A stretch of DNA of 64,000 nucleotides from positions 4,599 through 68,598 of the forward strand of contig JBHHYH010000009.1 of NCBI GenBank assembly GCA_046757465.1, in the 5' to 3' direction. Position numbers and translations under genes: made by a program. Positions 43,344 through 53,500 of the stretch are shown here, one piece after another; the first letter of the stretch is position 1, and the number at the start of each line of letters is the position of its first letter. Below the pieces are notes generated by a model, which saw only the letters and a program-made list of their open reading frames with translations, did not search any database and was not told the origin of the DNA. The DNA is from Scalindua_A sp046757465 (GTDB taxonomy: Bacteria; Planctomycetota; Brocadiia; Brocadiales; Scalinduaceae).

Positions 43344-45410
43344 TTATGTCACACTACTGCTAACTTTTACTGGTGCAGGCCTATATTCCAAAGGTTCCAC
43401 GGTATATGTACCCCTTCCTTGAGTGATAGATCTTAAAGTAGTTGCATAACCGAAAGTCTCTGCCAAAGGAATATTTCCTTTAATTACTCTCAAGTCTTCC
43501 ATTGTAATCAATTCGTCAATACCAGCTCTACGGCTATGCAATTCACTGAGTACGTCACCAAGATAATTCTCCGGAACCGTAATTTCAATACGCATTATTG
43601 GTTCTAGTAAAACAGCCTTAGCCATTTCCACACCTTTTTTTAAGGCAATACTTGCAGCACTATAGAAAGCAAGATCTGATGAATCTACTTGATGCATAGA
43701 ACCGTCTACCAAAGTCACTTTTACATTTATAAGGGGATAACCGCCAGACACCCCACTTCCCGCTGTATCTCTAATGCCTTTTTCTACAGCTCTTATGTAT
43801 TGTTTCGAAATCGCTCCACCAACTATCTTATCTTCGAACTCAACTGCTTTTTCACCTGCGTATGGTTCCAGTTTTATTTCTACGTGACCATACTGCCCGT
43901 GTCCGCCAGTTTGTTTTATAAATTTCCCTTCAACTTCAACTTCACGTTTCACTGTTTCCCTATACGATACTCTTGGAGCGCCAACGTTTGCATTTATTTT
44001 ATACTCACTTAGCATTCTATTCTTCAGGACCTCAAGATGCAATTCTCCCATTCCGGAGATGATTAACTGTCCTGCCTCACCATTCGTATGAACTTTAAAT
44101 GTTGGGTCTTCCTTTGACAGTTTAGACAGAACAAATGCTAATTTTTCTTTTTCTGTCTCCGTCTTTGGTTCTATAGCCATTGAAATAACCGTCTCTGGAA
44201 AATCAATTTTTTCTAAAACTATTGGGTTTTTTTCGTCACACAACGTGTCGCCAGTAACAGTAGATTTGAAACCTACGACGGCTACAATATCTCCGGCTGA
44301 AGTGCTATCTAATTGTTCACGATTCTTGGCATGCATACTATAAATACGGCTCACCAACTCTTTCTTATTGATCCTAGGATTATAAAGCCTCTGCCCTGTC
44401 TTCACCTTACCAGAATAAACACGAATAAAAGTAAGATCACCGTGTTTATCTGAGGCGATCTTGAAAGCTAAGGCACTTAGAGGTTCTGTCTCTAAAGGCC
44501 CTCTTTGTACAATTGCATCATCATCTTTGGGATGAGTCCCTTTTACTGGTGGGATATCAAGAGGTGATGGTAAATAATAACACACTCCGTCCAATAATTG
44601 TTGTATCCCTTTGTTTTTAAAGGCTGCACCACATAAGACAGGTATCAAATTCGCCTTTACAGTTCCCTCTCGAAGAGCTTTTTTAATATCTCCTTCAGTA
44701 ATTGTACTTTCATTCAAATATTTATCCATAAACCAGTCTACTTTTTCAGCAATACTTTCAATCATCATCTCTCTATGTGTTTTCGCTTCCTCCAACATAT
44801 CATCAGGTATATCACATTCCTCAAACTTCGCACCGGAAGTATCATCTTTGTTGTCAAAGACTACAGCTTTCATCTTTACTAAATCTATGATACCTTTAAA
44901 ATTTTCCTCTTTGCCGAGCGGTAATTGAACCGGAACAGCATTTTTATTCAATTTTTCCCTGATTTCATTAAATACTTTCATGAAATCAGAACCTATTCGA
45001 TCCATTTTATTGACAAAGCAAATTCGTGGAACTTTGTACTTATCTGCCTGTCTCCATACGGTTTCTGATTGTGCTTCAACACCACCAACTCCACAAAAAA
45101 CGCAAATTGCCCCATCTAAGACCCTTAGAGACCTTTCAACTTCCATTGTAAAGTCCACATGTCCTGGTGTATCTATTACGTTTATCTGAAAATCTTTCCA
45201 GAAACATGTAGTTGCCGCTGCCGTTATAGTTATACCGCGTTTTTGTTCCTCTTCCATCCAATCCATTATCGCAGTACCTTCGTGAACTTCACCTAATTTA
45301 AAACTCTTACCGGTATAAAAGAGTATACGTTCGGTTACGGTTGTTTTCCCTGCGTCAATATGAGCAGCGATTCCTATATTTCTAAGATTTACAAGCTTTT
45401 CTTTTTTCAT
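43344..45410 (-). CDS. fusA: Elongation factor G
   Basis: EF-G drives translocation and, with RRF, ribosome recycling. The 688 residues have the G motifs AHIDAGKTT (16-24), DTPGHVDF and NKMDR. Domain IV carries GGHGQYGHV, and TFGYATTLRSITQGRGTY closes the protein. The length is close to E. coli (704). The ATG has no good Shine-Dalgarno site. A large inverted repeat fills the spacer between rpsG and this gene, which may control its translation. It belongs to the str group rpsL-rpsG-fusA-tuf. Confidence 0.97.
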   Translation of the reverse strand: MKKEKLVNLRNIGIAAHIDAGKTTVTERILFYTGKSFKLGEVHEGTAIMDWMEEEQKRGITITAAATTCFWKDFQINVIDTPGHVDFTMEVERSLRVLDGAICVFCGVGGVEAQSETVWRQADKYKVPRICFVNKMDRIGSDFMKVFNEIREKLNKNAVPVQLPLGKEENFKGIIDLVKMKAVVFDNKDDTSGAKFEECDIPDDMLEEAKTHREMMIESIAEKVDWFMDKYLNESTITEGDIKKALREGTVKANLIPVLCGAAFKNKGIQQLLDGVCYYLPSPLDIPPVKGTHPKDDDAIVQRGPLETEPLSALAFKIASDKHGDLTFIRVYSGKVKTGQRLYNPRINKKELVSRIYSMHAKNREQLDSTSAGDIVAVVGFKSTVTGDTLCDEKNPIVLEKIDFPETVISMAIEPKTETEKEKLAFVLSKLSKEDPTFKVHTNGEAGQLIISGMGELHLEVLKNRMLSEYKINANVGAPRVSYRETVKREVEVEGKFIKQTGGHGQYGHVEIKLEPYAGEKAVEFEDKIVGGAISKQYIRAVEKGIRDTAGSGVSGGYPLINVKVTLVDGSMHQVDSSDLAFYSAASIALKKGVEMAKAVLLEPIMRIEITVPENYLGDVLSELHSRRAGIDELITMEDLRVIKGNIPLAETFGYATTLRSITQGRGTYTVEPLEYRPAPVKVSSSVT

Positions 45411-45430
45411 AACTTATATAATTAATATTT

Positions 45431-45527
45431 ACCCCGTTAGAAATATTCTCTCCAACTTGGTAAAAACAATTCCCTTCTTTACTCTCAGGAAGGATGAGGT
45501 AAAAAGCCTCATCCTTTCTAACGGGGT
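45431..45527 (-). promoter_or_regulatory. Structured rpsG-fusA spacer with 13-bp inverted repeat
   Basis: Arms 45431-45443 and 45515-45527 are perfect 13-base complements enclosing 71 bases. In the mRNA the first arm starts right after the rpsG stop codon and the second ends 20 bases before the fusA AUG. An inner ten-base-pair hairpin (45490-45499 with 45507-45516) sits at the base of the first arm. There is no U run, so a terminator is unlikely. A binding site for uS7 or another regulator, or an mRNA processing site, fits the position. This is inferred from pairing alone. Confidence 0.6.
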
Positions 45528-46001
45528 TTACCAAGCAAAATGCGCAAAGGCCTTATTTGCTTCCGCCATTTTATGAGTATTTTCCCGTTGTGTAATTGCA
45601 GCACCCTGTTTCTTATACGCATTTGTTATTTCATCTGCCAAATTCAGATATGTTGCTTTGCCTTTTTTGCTTCTTACTGCGTTGAGAATCCATCTAATTG
45701 CCAATGATAACTGTCTTTTTCTTGACACCTCAATTGGAACCTGATAAGTTGCCCCTCCAACACGTTTAGACCTTACTTCAACTAACGGTTTAACGTTATT
45801 AATAGCAGTCTCTAGTATTTCCAATGGTTCTTTATCAGAAAATCTTTCCTTTAATATATCCGCAGCTTGATAAAAAACCCCTTCTGCTACACTTTTCTTC
45901 CCTTTATGCATTAAACAATTAATAAACTTGGATACTAAAGTACTTCTATAACGTACATCTGGTTTCAGATATATCTCTGTGCTTCTATATTCCAGCGCCA
46001 C
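45528..46001 (-). CDS. rpsG: Small ribosomal subunit protein uS7
   Basis: uS7 starts assembly of the 30S head and, in E. coli, represses the str operon. The start is GTG at 46001 with GGGG upstream. The 157 residues contain SKFINCLMHKGKKSVAE, then LETAINNVKPLVEVRSKRVG (near the start of the beta hairpin) and GGATYQVPIEVSRKRQLSLA. The end, HKMAEANKAFAHFAW, is the typical C-terminus. It is followed at once by the inverted repeat before fusA. Confidence 0.97.
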   Translation of the reverse strand: MALEYRSTEIYLKPDVRYRSTLVSKFINCLMHKGKKSVAEGVFYQAADILKERFSDKEPLEILETAINNVKPLVEVRSKRVGGATYQVPIEVSRKRQLSLAIRWILNAVRSKKGKATYLNLADEITNAYKKQGAAITQRENTHKMAEANKAFAHFAW

Positions 46002-46041
46002 TTATCTACCCCTTCATAAATATGCAATAAAAAACTAAATT

Positions 46042-46413
46042 CTACTTTGAACTTTTTGCTCCATACTTAGATCTACCCCGTTTTCTGCCTTCAACACCTG
46101 CAGTATCCAACTTACCGCGTATCATATGATATTTAACACCTGGAAGATCTGGAACACGTCCTCCCCTTATTAAGACAATTGAATGTTCTTGTAAATTGTG
46201 CCCTTCACCAGGTATATATGCTGTAACTTCCTTTCCATTCGTCAATCTTACTCTTGCAACCTTTCTTAAGGCAGAATTAGGTTTTTTTGGTGTCCGTGTC
46301 ATAACTTGAAGACAAACACCTTTTTTCTGAGGACATTCCCCCAAATCAACGCTTTTGCTTTTCTTTGAGATCTTTTTTCTTGCTTTTCTAACTAACTGAT
46401 TTATTGTTGGCAT
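46042..46413 (-). CDS. rpsL: Small ribosomal subunit protein uS12
   Basis: uS12 checks decoding at the A site. The 123 residues have TINQLVRKARKKISKKSKS, then TRTPKKPNSALRKVARVRLT with the lysine associated with streptomycin sensitivity unchanged. GEGHNLQEHSIVLIRGGRVP and DLPGVKYHMIRGKLDTAGVE follow. It lies 16 bases after rpoC with an AAAGGGA site before the ATG, so it is part of the rpoBC transcript and not the head of a separate str operon. Confidence 0.98.
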   Translation of the reverse strand: MPTINQLVRKARKKISKKSKSVDLGECPQKKGVCLQVMTRTPKKPNSALRKVARVRLTNGKEVTAYIPGEGHNLQEHSIVLIRGGRVPDLPGVKYHMIRGKLDTAGVEGRKRGRSKYGAKSSK

Positions 46414-46429
46414 CCGCGATCCCTTTAAT

Positions 46430-49400
46430 TTAATTAGTTAATGTTGATAACAGTCTTTCCTTTTCAACTTCTTTCTCATCAGAAGTCTCAACTTCAGCTC
46501 TTTTCATAGACAACATATGGTATGGTTTGTATCCAGTCCCTGTTGGAACTAAATGCCCAAGGATAACGTTCTCTTTCAGGCCTACAAGGGTGTCTCTACT
46601 TCCTTCTACTGCCGCTTTAGTCAGCACCTTAGTAGTCTCCTGGAAAGAGGCTGCTGATATAAAACTATCGGAGTGTATGGAAGCTTTAGTTATCCCCAAT
46701 AATAATGGTTTGGCAGTAGCAGGTTTATCACCCTTTTCCTTTATTTTTACGTTTATCTCTTGAAACTTGAATTTATCGATAATTGAACCCTGAAGCAACT
46801 TTGTATCATTCGATTCATCCACTTGCACTTTTCGCAACATCTGTGCAATAACTATCTCAATATGCTTATCATCAATAGGAACATTCTGTGAACGATAAAC
46901 ATTTTGAACTTCTTTTAGCATATACTGTTGCAGTTCTTCCTCACCACAAATTCTTAAGATATCTTGAGGAATAAGAGGACCTTCAACCAATGGGTCTCCC
47001 GCTTTCACATGATCACCTCTATGCACTCTCAAATGTTTGCCACGAGGAACAAGGTGTTCTACTTCCATTCCAGATTCGCCTTTGACAATTATAGTCCTTT
47101 TACCACGCCTCTTTTCACCAAGTTCAACTATACCATCTATTTCGCTCATTACTGCAGGGTCTTTCGGTCTTCTTGCTTCAAGAATCTCTGACACCCTAGG
47201 CAGTCCTCCTGTTATATCCTCGGTCCTCGTAATCTCTCTAGGTGTTTTAGCTAGAAGTGTACCAGCAACAACTCTTACTTTTTCTTCAACTTCTATATGT
47301 GCTTTCTCCGGTATTGGATAAAGTCCCTGGATTTTACCGCTGTTGTCTTCAATAATTACCTGAGGGTGAAGATCGCCTTTATGTTCGATAATAACTTTCC
47401 TTTTAATGCGCGTCACGGGGTCATATTCTTTTTGCATTGTTTTGTTTTCTATTATATCTTCAAAACGAACTTTACCTGCCATCTCTGCAAGAATTGGAGT
47501 CATGTGAGGGTCCCACTTAATGATTGTTCTATTCAAGCTAACTTTTTCACCTTCTTTTACTAAAACCGTCGCACCAAGAGGCACTGCGTGTTTCTCAATT
47601 TGCCTGTCTTTCTCATCAACAGTGAGAATTTCTCCTTTTCCATTTAACGCCATATTTTCTCCGTGTGGATTCTCTACTACGTTTAGATTATTATATTTGA
47701 CCCTACCTACCCTCTTAACTCTTATTTCTGACTCTTCAATTGATCGGGTTGCTGTCCCACCAATATGAAAGGTTTTCATAGTCAACTGGGTACCAGGTTC
47801 ACCTATTGACTGTGCTGCAATGATTCCTACAGATGTACCTTCTTCTACCAATTCTCCTTTAGAGCGATCCATTCCATAACATTTAGCACACAAACCTAGT
47901 GGCATTTCGCATGTTAGTGAAGAACGTACACGAATTTTTTCAAACCCTAAAGCTTCTATCTTCTTAGCTTTTTCTTCTGTAATTAGCTCATTTTCCTTAA
48001 CGATTTTTTCATCCTTAACCAAATCCACGATGTTGTTTAGAGATGTTCTACCTGCTACTACTTTGGAGAGAGGAACCTCAATGCGATCTCCTCTATAAAT
48101 GGCACTTTTACTAATTCCATTAACTGTTCCACAGTCATAACCTGTAACAATAACATTTTGCGCAACGTCTGCGAGTTTTCTAGTTAAATATCCAGAATCT
48201 GCTGTTTTCAATGCTGTATCGGCTAATCCTTTTCGTGCACCATGAGTTGAGCTGAAATATTCCAATACACTTAATCCTTCTCTAAAGTTCGCTTTAATTG
48301 GTGTTTCAATTATCTTACCTGACGGTTTGGCCATTAAACCTCTCATGCCCGCAAGTTGCCTCAACTGCTGGGTACTTCCTCTAGCGCCTGATGCAGACAT
48401 TAGAAATACAGGATTTAAGTATGGTTTGTCACCCCTGGTATCATGTTTGAGTTCATCAATCATTTCCTCTGCCACTTTTTCCCCAGCGTATGTCCAAGTA
48501 TCTATTACCTGGTTGTACCTTTCACCTTCAGTGATTATGCCTTTGTGGTACAACTTTTGTATCTTTTCTACTTCTTTTTGTGTTTTCTCTAAGATTTGTG
48601 CTTTTTTCTTTGGCATTTTTAAATCCATTATTGAAAGAGAAAGTCCAGCCTTAGTACACTCTTTAAACCCCATTTCCTTGATCTGGTCTAACAGTGAAAT
48701 AGTCTTTCCTCTACCCAAAATCTTATAGCAATCCTGGATAATTCCATTTATTGACTTATGATCAAGTGGATAATTGTAAAAAGGCAGTTCAGAAGGTAGA
48801 ACTTCATTAAAAATAACACGACCAACAGTAGTAGTGCATAATCCATTCTTAGGCTGTTCGCCTTTGTCACCCATAATAGTTTTATTCGGAGCCAATCTGA
48901 GTTTTATTTGAGTATGAATACCTATCTTCTTTTCCGCATAAGCCATTAATACTTCATCAAGATTACTAAAACTTCTTAGTTTCTTTTCTCCCTCATTTTT
49001 ATCTATCAATATAGTCAAATAGTAACAGCCCAATACTATATCTTGTGAAGGAGTAATTATTGGTTCACCTGAAGCAGGGGAAAAAATATTATTAACAGAC
49101 AACATCAGGGTCCTTGCTTCGATCTGAGCTTCAATAGAAAGAGGCAAATGAACAGCCATCTGGTCCCCATCAAAATCAGCATTGAACCCACGACATACTA
49201 GTGGATGAAGTTTAATTGCATTACCTTCTACAAGAATGGGTTCAAATGCTTGAATCCCCATTCGATGTAACGTTGGAGCTCTGTTGAGCAGAACCAGATG
49301 TTTACGTACTACATCATCAAGAATGTCCCAAACTGCCTCTTCTTGCCTTATCAACATCTTTTTTGCACTTTTTATCGTATCTGCTAATCTTATTTCCCTC

Positions 49401-50542
49401 AAACGTCGAATTATAAATGGTTGAAACAATTCAAGTGCAATCTTTTTTGGAATTCCGCATTGCCTTAATTTCAGTTCAGGGCCAACAACTATTACCGATC
49501 GTGCAGAATAATCAACTCGTTTACCCAGCAAGTTTTCCCTAAATCTCCCTTGTTTTCCCTTAATCATGTCTGTGAGAGATTTCAAAGGACGATTGTTACT
49601 TCCCAAAATAGGGCGCTTACTTCTACTATTATCAAAAAGTGCATCTACGGCCTGCTGTAACATTCTTTTCTCATTCCGGATTATTACTTCTGGCGCGTTT
49701 AGGTCTATCAGTTTTTTAAGACGATTATTGCGGTTAATGATGCGCCTGTAAAGATCATTAAGGTCTGAACTAGCAAAATCTCCGCTTTCTAACAGCACCA
49801 AAGGTCTTAAATCCGGCGGGATTACTGGAATAACATCCATAACCACCCACTCAGGTTTATTTCCAGACCTTACAAAAGATTCGACAATTTCTAATCTCTT
49901 TATTATATCCTTAGTTCGCTGCTTGGATTTTGTTTCTTTAAGTTCTACCCTAAGTTCCTTTGATAATTTTACCAAATCCAAGTTCTTGAACAATGTCCTT
50001 ATAGCCTCAGCACCCATGTTAGCACTAAAACTACTTTCGCCGTATTTCTCCTGAACCGTTTTATACTCATCTACTGTTAACAATTGTCCTTCTTTAAGCG
50101 GTGTATCCCCAGATTCAATCACAACATAGTCTTGGAAATAAATAACCCTTTCCAGTGCGTTAGTCTTCATTGCCAAAAGTGTCCCTATTCTTGAAGGCAT
50201 TGCCTTAAAAAACCAAATATGAACAATCGGTGCAGCCAAATTAATATGCCCTAATCTCTTCCTTCTTACGCGAGAATGAGTTACCTTAACTCCACATCTA
50301 TCGCAAACAATACCCTTATGCTTGATACCTTTATACTTTCCACAAAAGCATTCCCAATTACGTTCAGGGCCAAAGATTCGCTCACAAAACAATCCATCTT
50401 TCTCTGCGCGGTATGTACGGTAGTTTATCGTTTCTGGTTTTTTTACTTCACCATATGACTTGTTCCTAATATCTTCTGCAGACGATAAGGATATCTTCAC
50501 CGAACTATACTCGTTTATCTTTTCAAACGTTCCTATTGTCAT
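46430..50542 (-). CDS. rpoC: RNA polymerase subunit beta'
   Basis: The 1370-residue beta' subunit carries the catalytic Mg site NADFDGDQMAVHLPL. Its N-terminal zinc ribbon has Cys65, Cys67, Cys80 and Cys83, and the bridge-helix and trigger-loop regions include GARGSTQQLRQLAGMRGLM and GEPGTQLTMKTFHIGG. A second cysteine group (LTCEMPLGLCAKCYG) forms the other zinc site. The gene is unsplit and carries no obvious large insertion. It starts 36 bases after rpoB. Confidence 0.98.
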   Translation of the reverse strand: MTIGTFEKINEYSSVKISLSSAEDIRNKSYGEVKKPETINYRTYRAEKDGLFCERIFGPERNWECFCGKYKGIKHKGIVCDRCGVKVTHSRVRRKRLGHINLAAPIVHIWFFKAMPSRIGTLLAMKTNALERVIYFQDYVVIESGDTPLKEGQLLTVDEYKTVQEKYGESSFSANMGAEAIRTLFKNLDLVKLSKELRVELKETKSKQRTKDIIKRLEIVESFVRSGNKPEWVVMDVIPVIPPDLRPLVLLESGDFASSDLNDLYRRIINRNNRLKKLIDLNAPEVIIRNEKRMLQQAVDALFDNSRSKRPILGSNNRPLKSLTDMIKGKQGRFRENLLGKRVDYSARSVIVVGPELKLRQCGIPKKIALELFQPFIIRRLREIRLADTIKSAKKMLIRQEEAVWDILDDVVRKHLVLLNRAPTLHRMGIQAFEPILVEGNAIKLHPLVCRGFNADFDGDQMAVHLPLSIEAQIEARTLMLSVNNIFSPASGEPIITPSQDIVLGCYYLTILIDKNEGEKKLRSFSNLDEVLMAYAEKKIGIHTQIKLRLAPNKTIMGDKGEQPKNGLCTTTVGRVIFNEVLPSELPFYNYPLDHKSINGIIQDCYKILGRGKTISLLDQIKEMGFKECTKAGLSLSIMDLKMPKKKAQILEKTQKEVEKIQKLYHKGIITEGERYNQVIDTWTYAGEKVAEEMIDELKHDTRGDKPYLNPVFLMSASGARGSTQQLRQLAGMRGLMAKPSGKIIETPIKANFREGLSVLEYFSSTHGARKGLADTALKTADSGYLTRKLADVAQNVIVTGYDCGTVNGISKSAIYRGDRIEVPLSKVVAGRTSLNNIVDLVKDEKIVKENELITEEKAKKIEALGFEKIRVRSSLTCEMPLGLCAKCYGMDRSKGELVEEGTSVGIIAAQSIGEPGTQLTMKTFHIGGTATRSIEESEIRVKRVGRVKYNNLNVVENPHGENMALNGKGEILTVDEKDRQIEKHAVPLGATVLVKEGEKVSLNRTIIKWDPHMTPILAEMAGKVRFEDIIENKTMQKEYDPVTRIKRKVIIEHKGDLHPQVIIEDNSGKIQGLYPIPEKAHIEVEEKVRVVAGTLLAKTPREITRTEDITGGLPRVSEILEARRPKDPAVMSEIDGIVELGEKRRGKRTIIVKGESGMEVEHLVPRGKHLRVHRGDHVKAGDPLVEGPLIPQDILRICGEEELQQYMLKEVQNVYRSQNVPIDDKHIEIVIAQMLRKVQVDESNDTKLLQGSIIDKFKFQEINVKIKEKGDKPATAKPLLLGITKASIHSDSFISAASFQETTKVLTKAAVEGSRDTLVGLKENVILGHLVPTGTGYKPYHMLSMKRAEVETSDEKEVEKERLLSTLTN

Positions 50543-50578
50543 TAGTCAATCTCCGTTTAATATTTACAATGACAGGCT

Positions 50579-53500
50579 TTAAAGTGGTTCTTTTTCAAGT
50601 TTCAAAGTAAGTCCAAGTCCTTCAATTTCCTTGGCAAGTACATCGAATGATGCAGGAGTTCCTGCTTCTAGCGTATTTTTACCCTTAACCATAGACTCAT
50701 AAATTTTGGTACGTCCTTCTACATCGTCACTTTTCACTGTAAGAAGCTCTTGCAAATTATATGCTGCCCCGTAAGCTTCTAGTGCCCATACTTCCATCTC
50801 TCCAAACCTTTGCCCACCAAATCTGGCCTTTCCTCCCAGTGGTTGTTGTGTTATTAAAGAGTAAGGCCCTGTAGCTCTAGCATGTACCTTTTCATCAACT
50901 AAATGATGTAATTTCAACATATACATATACCCAACTGCCACCTTTTGTTCAAAAAGCTCACCAGTCCGCCCGTCGTACAATGTAGTTTTACCGTCCTCTG
51001 GAAGCCCTGCTTCTTTCAATGTATCTCTCACCTCAAATTCCTTTGCCCCATCAAAAATGGGTGTAACAGCTTGGAAATCCAATTTTTTTGCAGCCCAACC
51101 TAAGTGTGTTTCCAAAATTTGACCAACGTTCATCCTGGAAGGAACTCCTAAGGGATTTAAAATCATCTCAACAGGCGTCCCATCTTCCAGATATGGCATA
51201 TCTTCTTCTGGCAGTATCTTAGCAATAACGCCTTTATTGCCATGTCTTCCGGCCATTTTATCTCCAACAGATAATCTCCTTTTCGTTGCAATAGAAACCT
51301 TTGCCACTTCTAATACGCCACTTGGCAATTCATCTCCCCGTTTTAATTGACTTACCTTTGCATCCTTTTCTTCCTTCAGAGATTCAATTTTTTCACTAGA
51401 TTCTTTACAAATCCTTACAGCTCTTTCACTTTTTCGTTTGTTACTTCCAGAATCAAAGTTCCTAATATCAAATTGTCCTTGTAAAGTAAGAATATGCTCA
51501 GTGTCCATTCCATATGAAACTTTTAAAGGCTGACTAGTCCTTAAATCTACAAGCGTGCCATCAAAAACCTCTTCGAGCCCTTTGATCATCTTAACAAATT
51601 CTTTTGATATCGCTTTATCAAACTTGTCTTCAATTCCCCTAATTTTATCTGTAATTTTTTGTCTTTGTTCATCAGACAGATGTGCTCTCCGAGAAAACAA
51701 TTGAGTATTAATGACAATTCCCTCTACACCAGATGGCACTTCTAAAGATACATTTTTCACGTCTTCTCCAGCTCTACCAAAGATAGCATGCAATAGTTTT
51801 TCCTCGGGAGATAGTTCACTCCTGCTTTTTGGAGCAATCTTTCCCACAAGAATATCTGATGGTTTAACTTTCGTCCCAATCCTGATTATGCCATTTTCAT
51901 CTAAGTTACTAAGGGCTTTTTCTGAAACGTTTGGTATATCTCTGGTAAACTCTTCCCTCCCAAGTGTTGTCTCTCTGACTTCTACTTCAAATTCATCCCT
52001 ATGAATTGACGTATAACGGTCGTCCTTTAATAAACTCTCACTAACCACAATAGCATCTTCAAAGTTATAGCCATCCCAAGTCATAAAGGCTACCAACACG
52101 TTTGCACCCAAACTCAATTCGCCATTACAAGTAGCAGCGCCATCAGCAATAACTTCATTCTTTTTTACTTTTTGGCCTTCAAATACTATAGGTTTTTGGT
52201 TTAAACAAGTACCTTCATTTAATCCGATAAACTTCCTTAAGTCGTAAACGTCATTATCATCGATAACAATTTGTTCAGATGTTACTTTGGTAACGATACC
52301 ACTATTTTTAGCACAGACTACCATACTAGAATTCTTTGCGACTACTTTCTCCATACCCGTAGCAACAAGAGGTGGCTCAGTTTTGAGTAATGGAACAGCT
52401 TGTCTCTGCATATTTGAACCCATTAGTGCCCTATTAGCATCACTATGCTCCAGAAACGGTATCAAACTCGCGGATACACCTACTAATTGCTTGGGTGACA
52501 CATCTATGTAATCAACATCCTTTACATCTACAAGCCGAAAATCACCGTTAAAACGTGCAAGTATTTCCTTGTTCAAACCTCTGCTCTCAAAGTTAGATTG
52601 TGCATCAGCCGGAGCGAGAACTTTACCTTCTTCCTCATCAGCACGAAGGTAAACAATTTCGTTTGTTAACTTCCCTTTTTTGATTTTTAAATAAGGAGTT
52701 ATTAAGAAACCATAATCGTCGACTGCGGCATATGCGCTCAATGATGCAATTAGTCCGATATTTGTTCCTTCAGGGGTCTCAATAGGACATATTCGTCCAT
52801 AATGTGAAACGTGAACATCTCTAACTTCAAAACCTGCCCTCTTTCTATTAAGTCCACCAGGCCCTAAAGCACTTAACCTCCGCTCATGTGTAAGTTGTGC
52901 TAATGGGTTTGTTTGGTCTAATACTTGAGAAAGTTCCCCTCGACTAAAAAAATATTCTATAGCTGAAAAAATTGTTCTAGAGTTTATAAGTATTCTCGGG
53001 GTTAAGTGCTCATAATCTTTAACACTCATCCTTTCCTGCACTGTCCTTCTAAGTTTAAGAAATCCTTTGCGTAATTCCTCTCCAAATAGCTCATCAACAG
53101 TTCGGAGTCGTCTATTACCAAGGTGGTCTATATCGTCAACACTTCCTTCATCCTTTCTGAGTCTCATAATATATCTAATAGAATTTACGTAATCTTCTGG
53201 CTGTAATGTCATTTCTTTATCAGGAATATCCTGCCCTAATTTCCTGTTCAATCTGAATCGCCCTACCAGACCTAGCTTGTATCTTTTTGGATCAAAAAAT
53301 TTGTCATGAATCAATTGCTTTGCTTTTTCCAATTGTTGAGGGTTGCCCGGTCTAAACCTTGCATAAACCCGTAATAAAGCATCTTCATGTGATTCAGTAT
53401 AATCAGATTCCAGAGAATTAAGTATTAGGGGGTCATCCATCTTTTTAATAATCTCAATCTTTTTGAGGTTTGAATCAGAGATAATCTTAACTAAATTCTC

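Noticed and set aside
45490..45516. Simple rho-independent terminator after rpsG
   Set aside because: The hairpin is strong but no U run follows on the coding strand. Its nesting inside the 13-bp inverted repeat fits a regulatory fold better.
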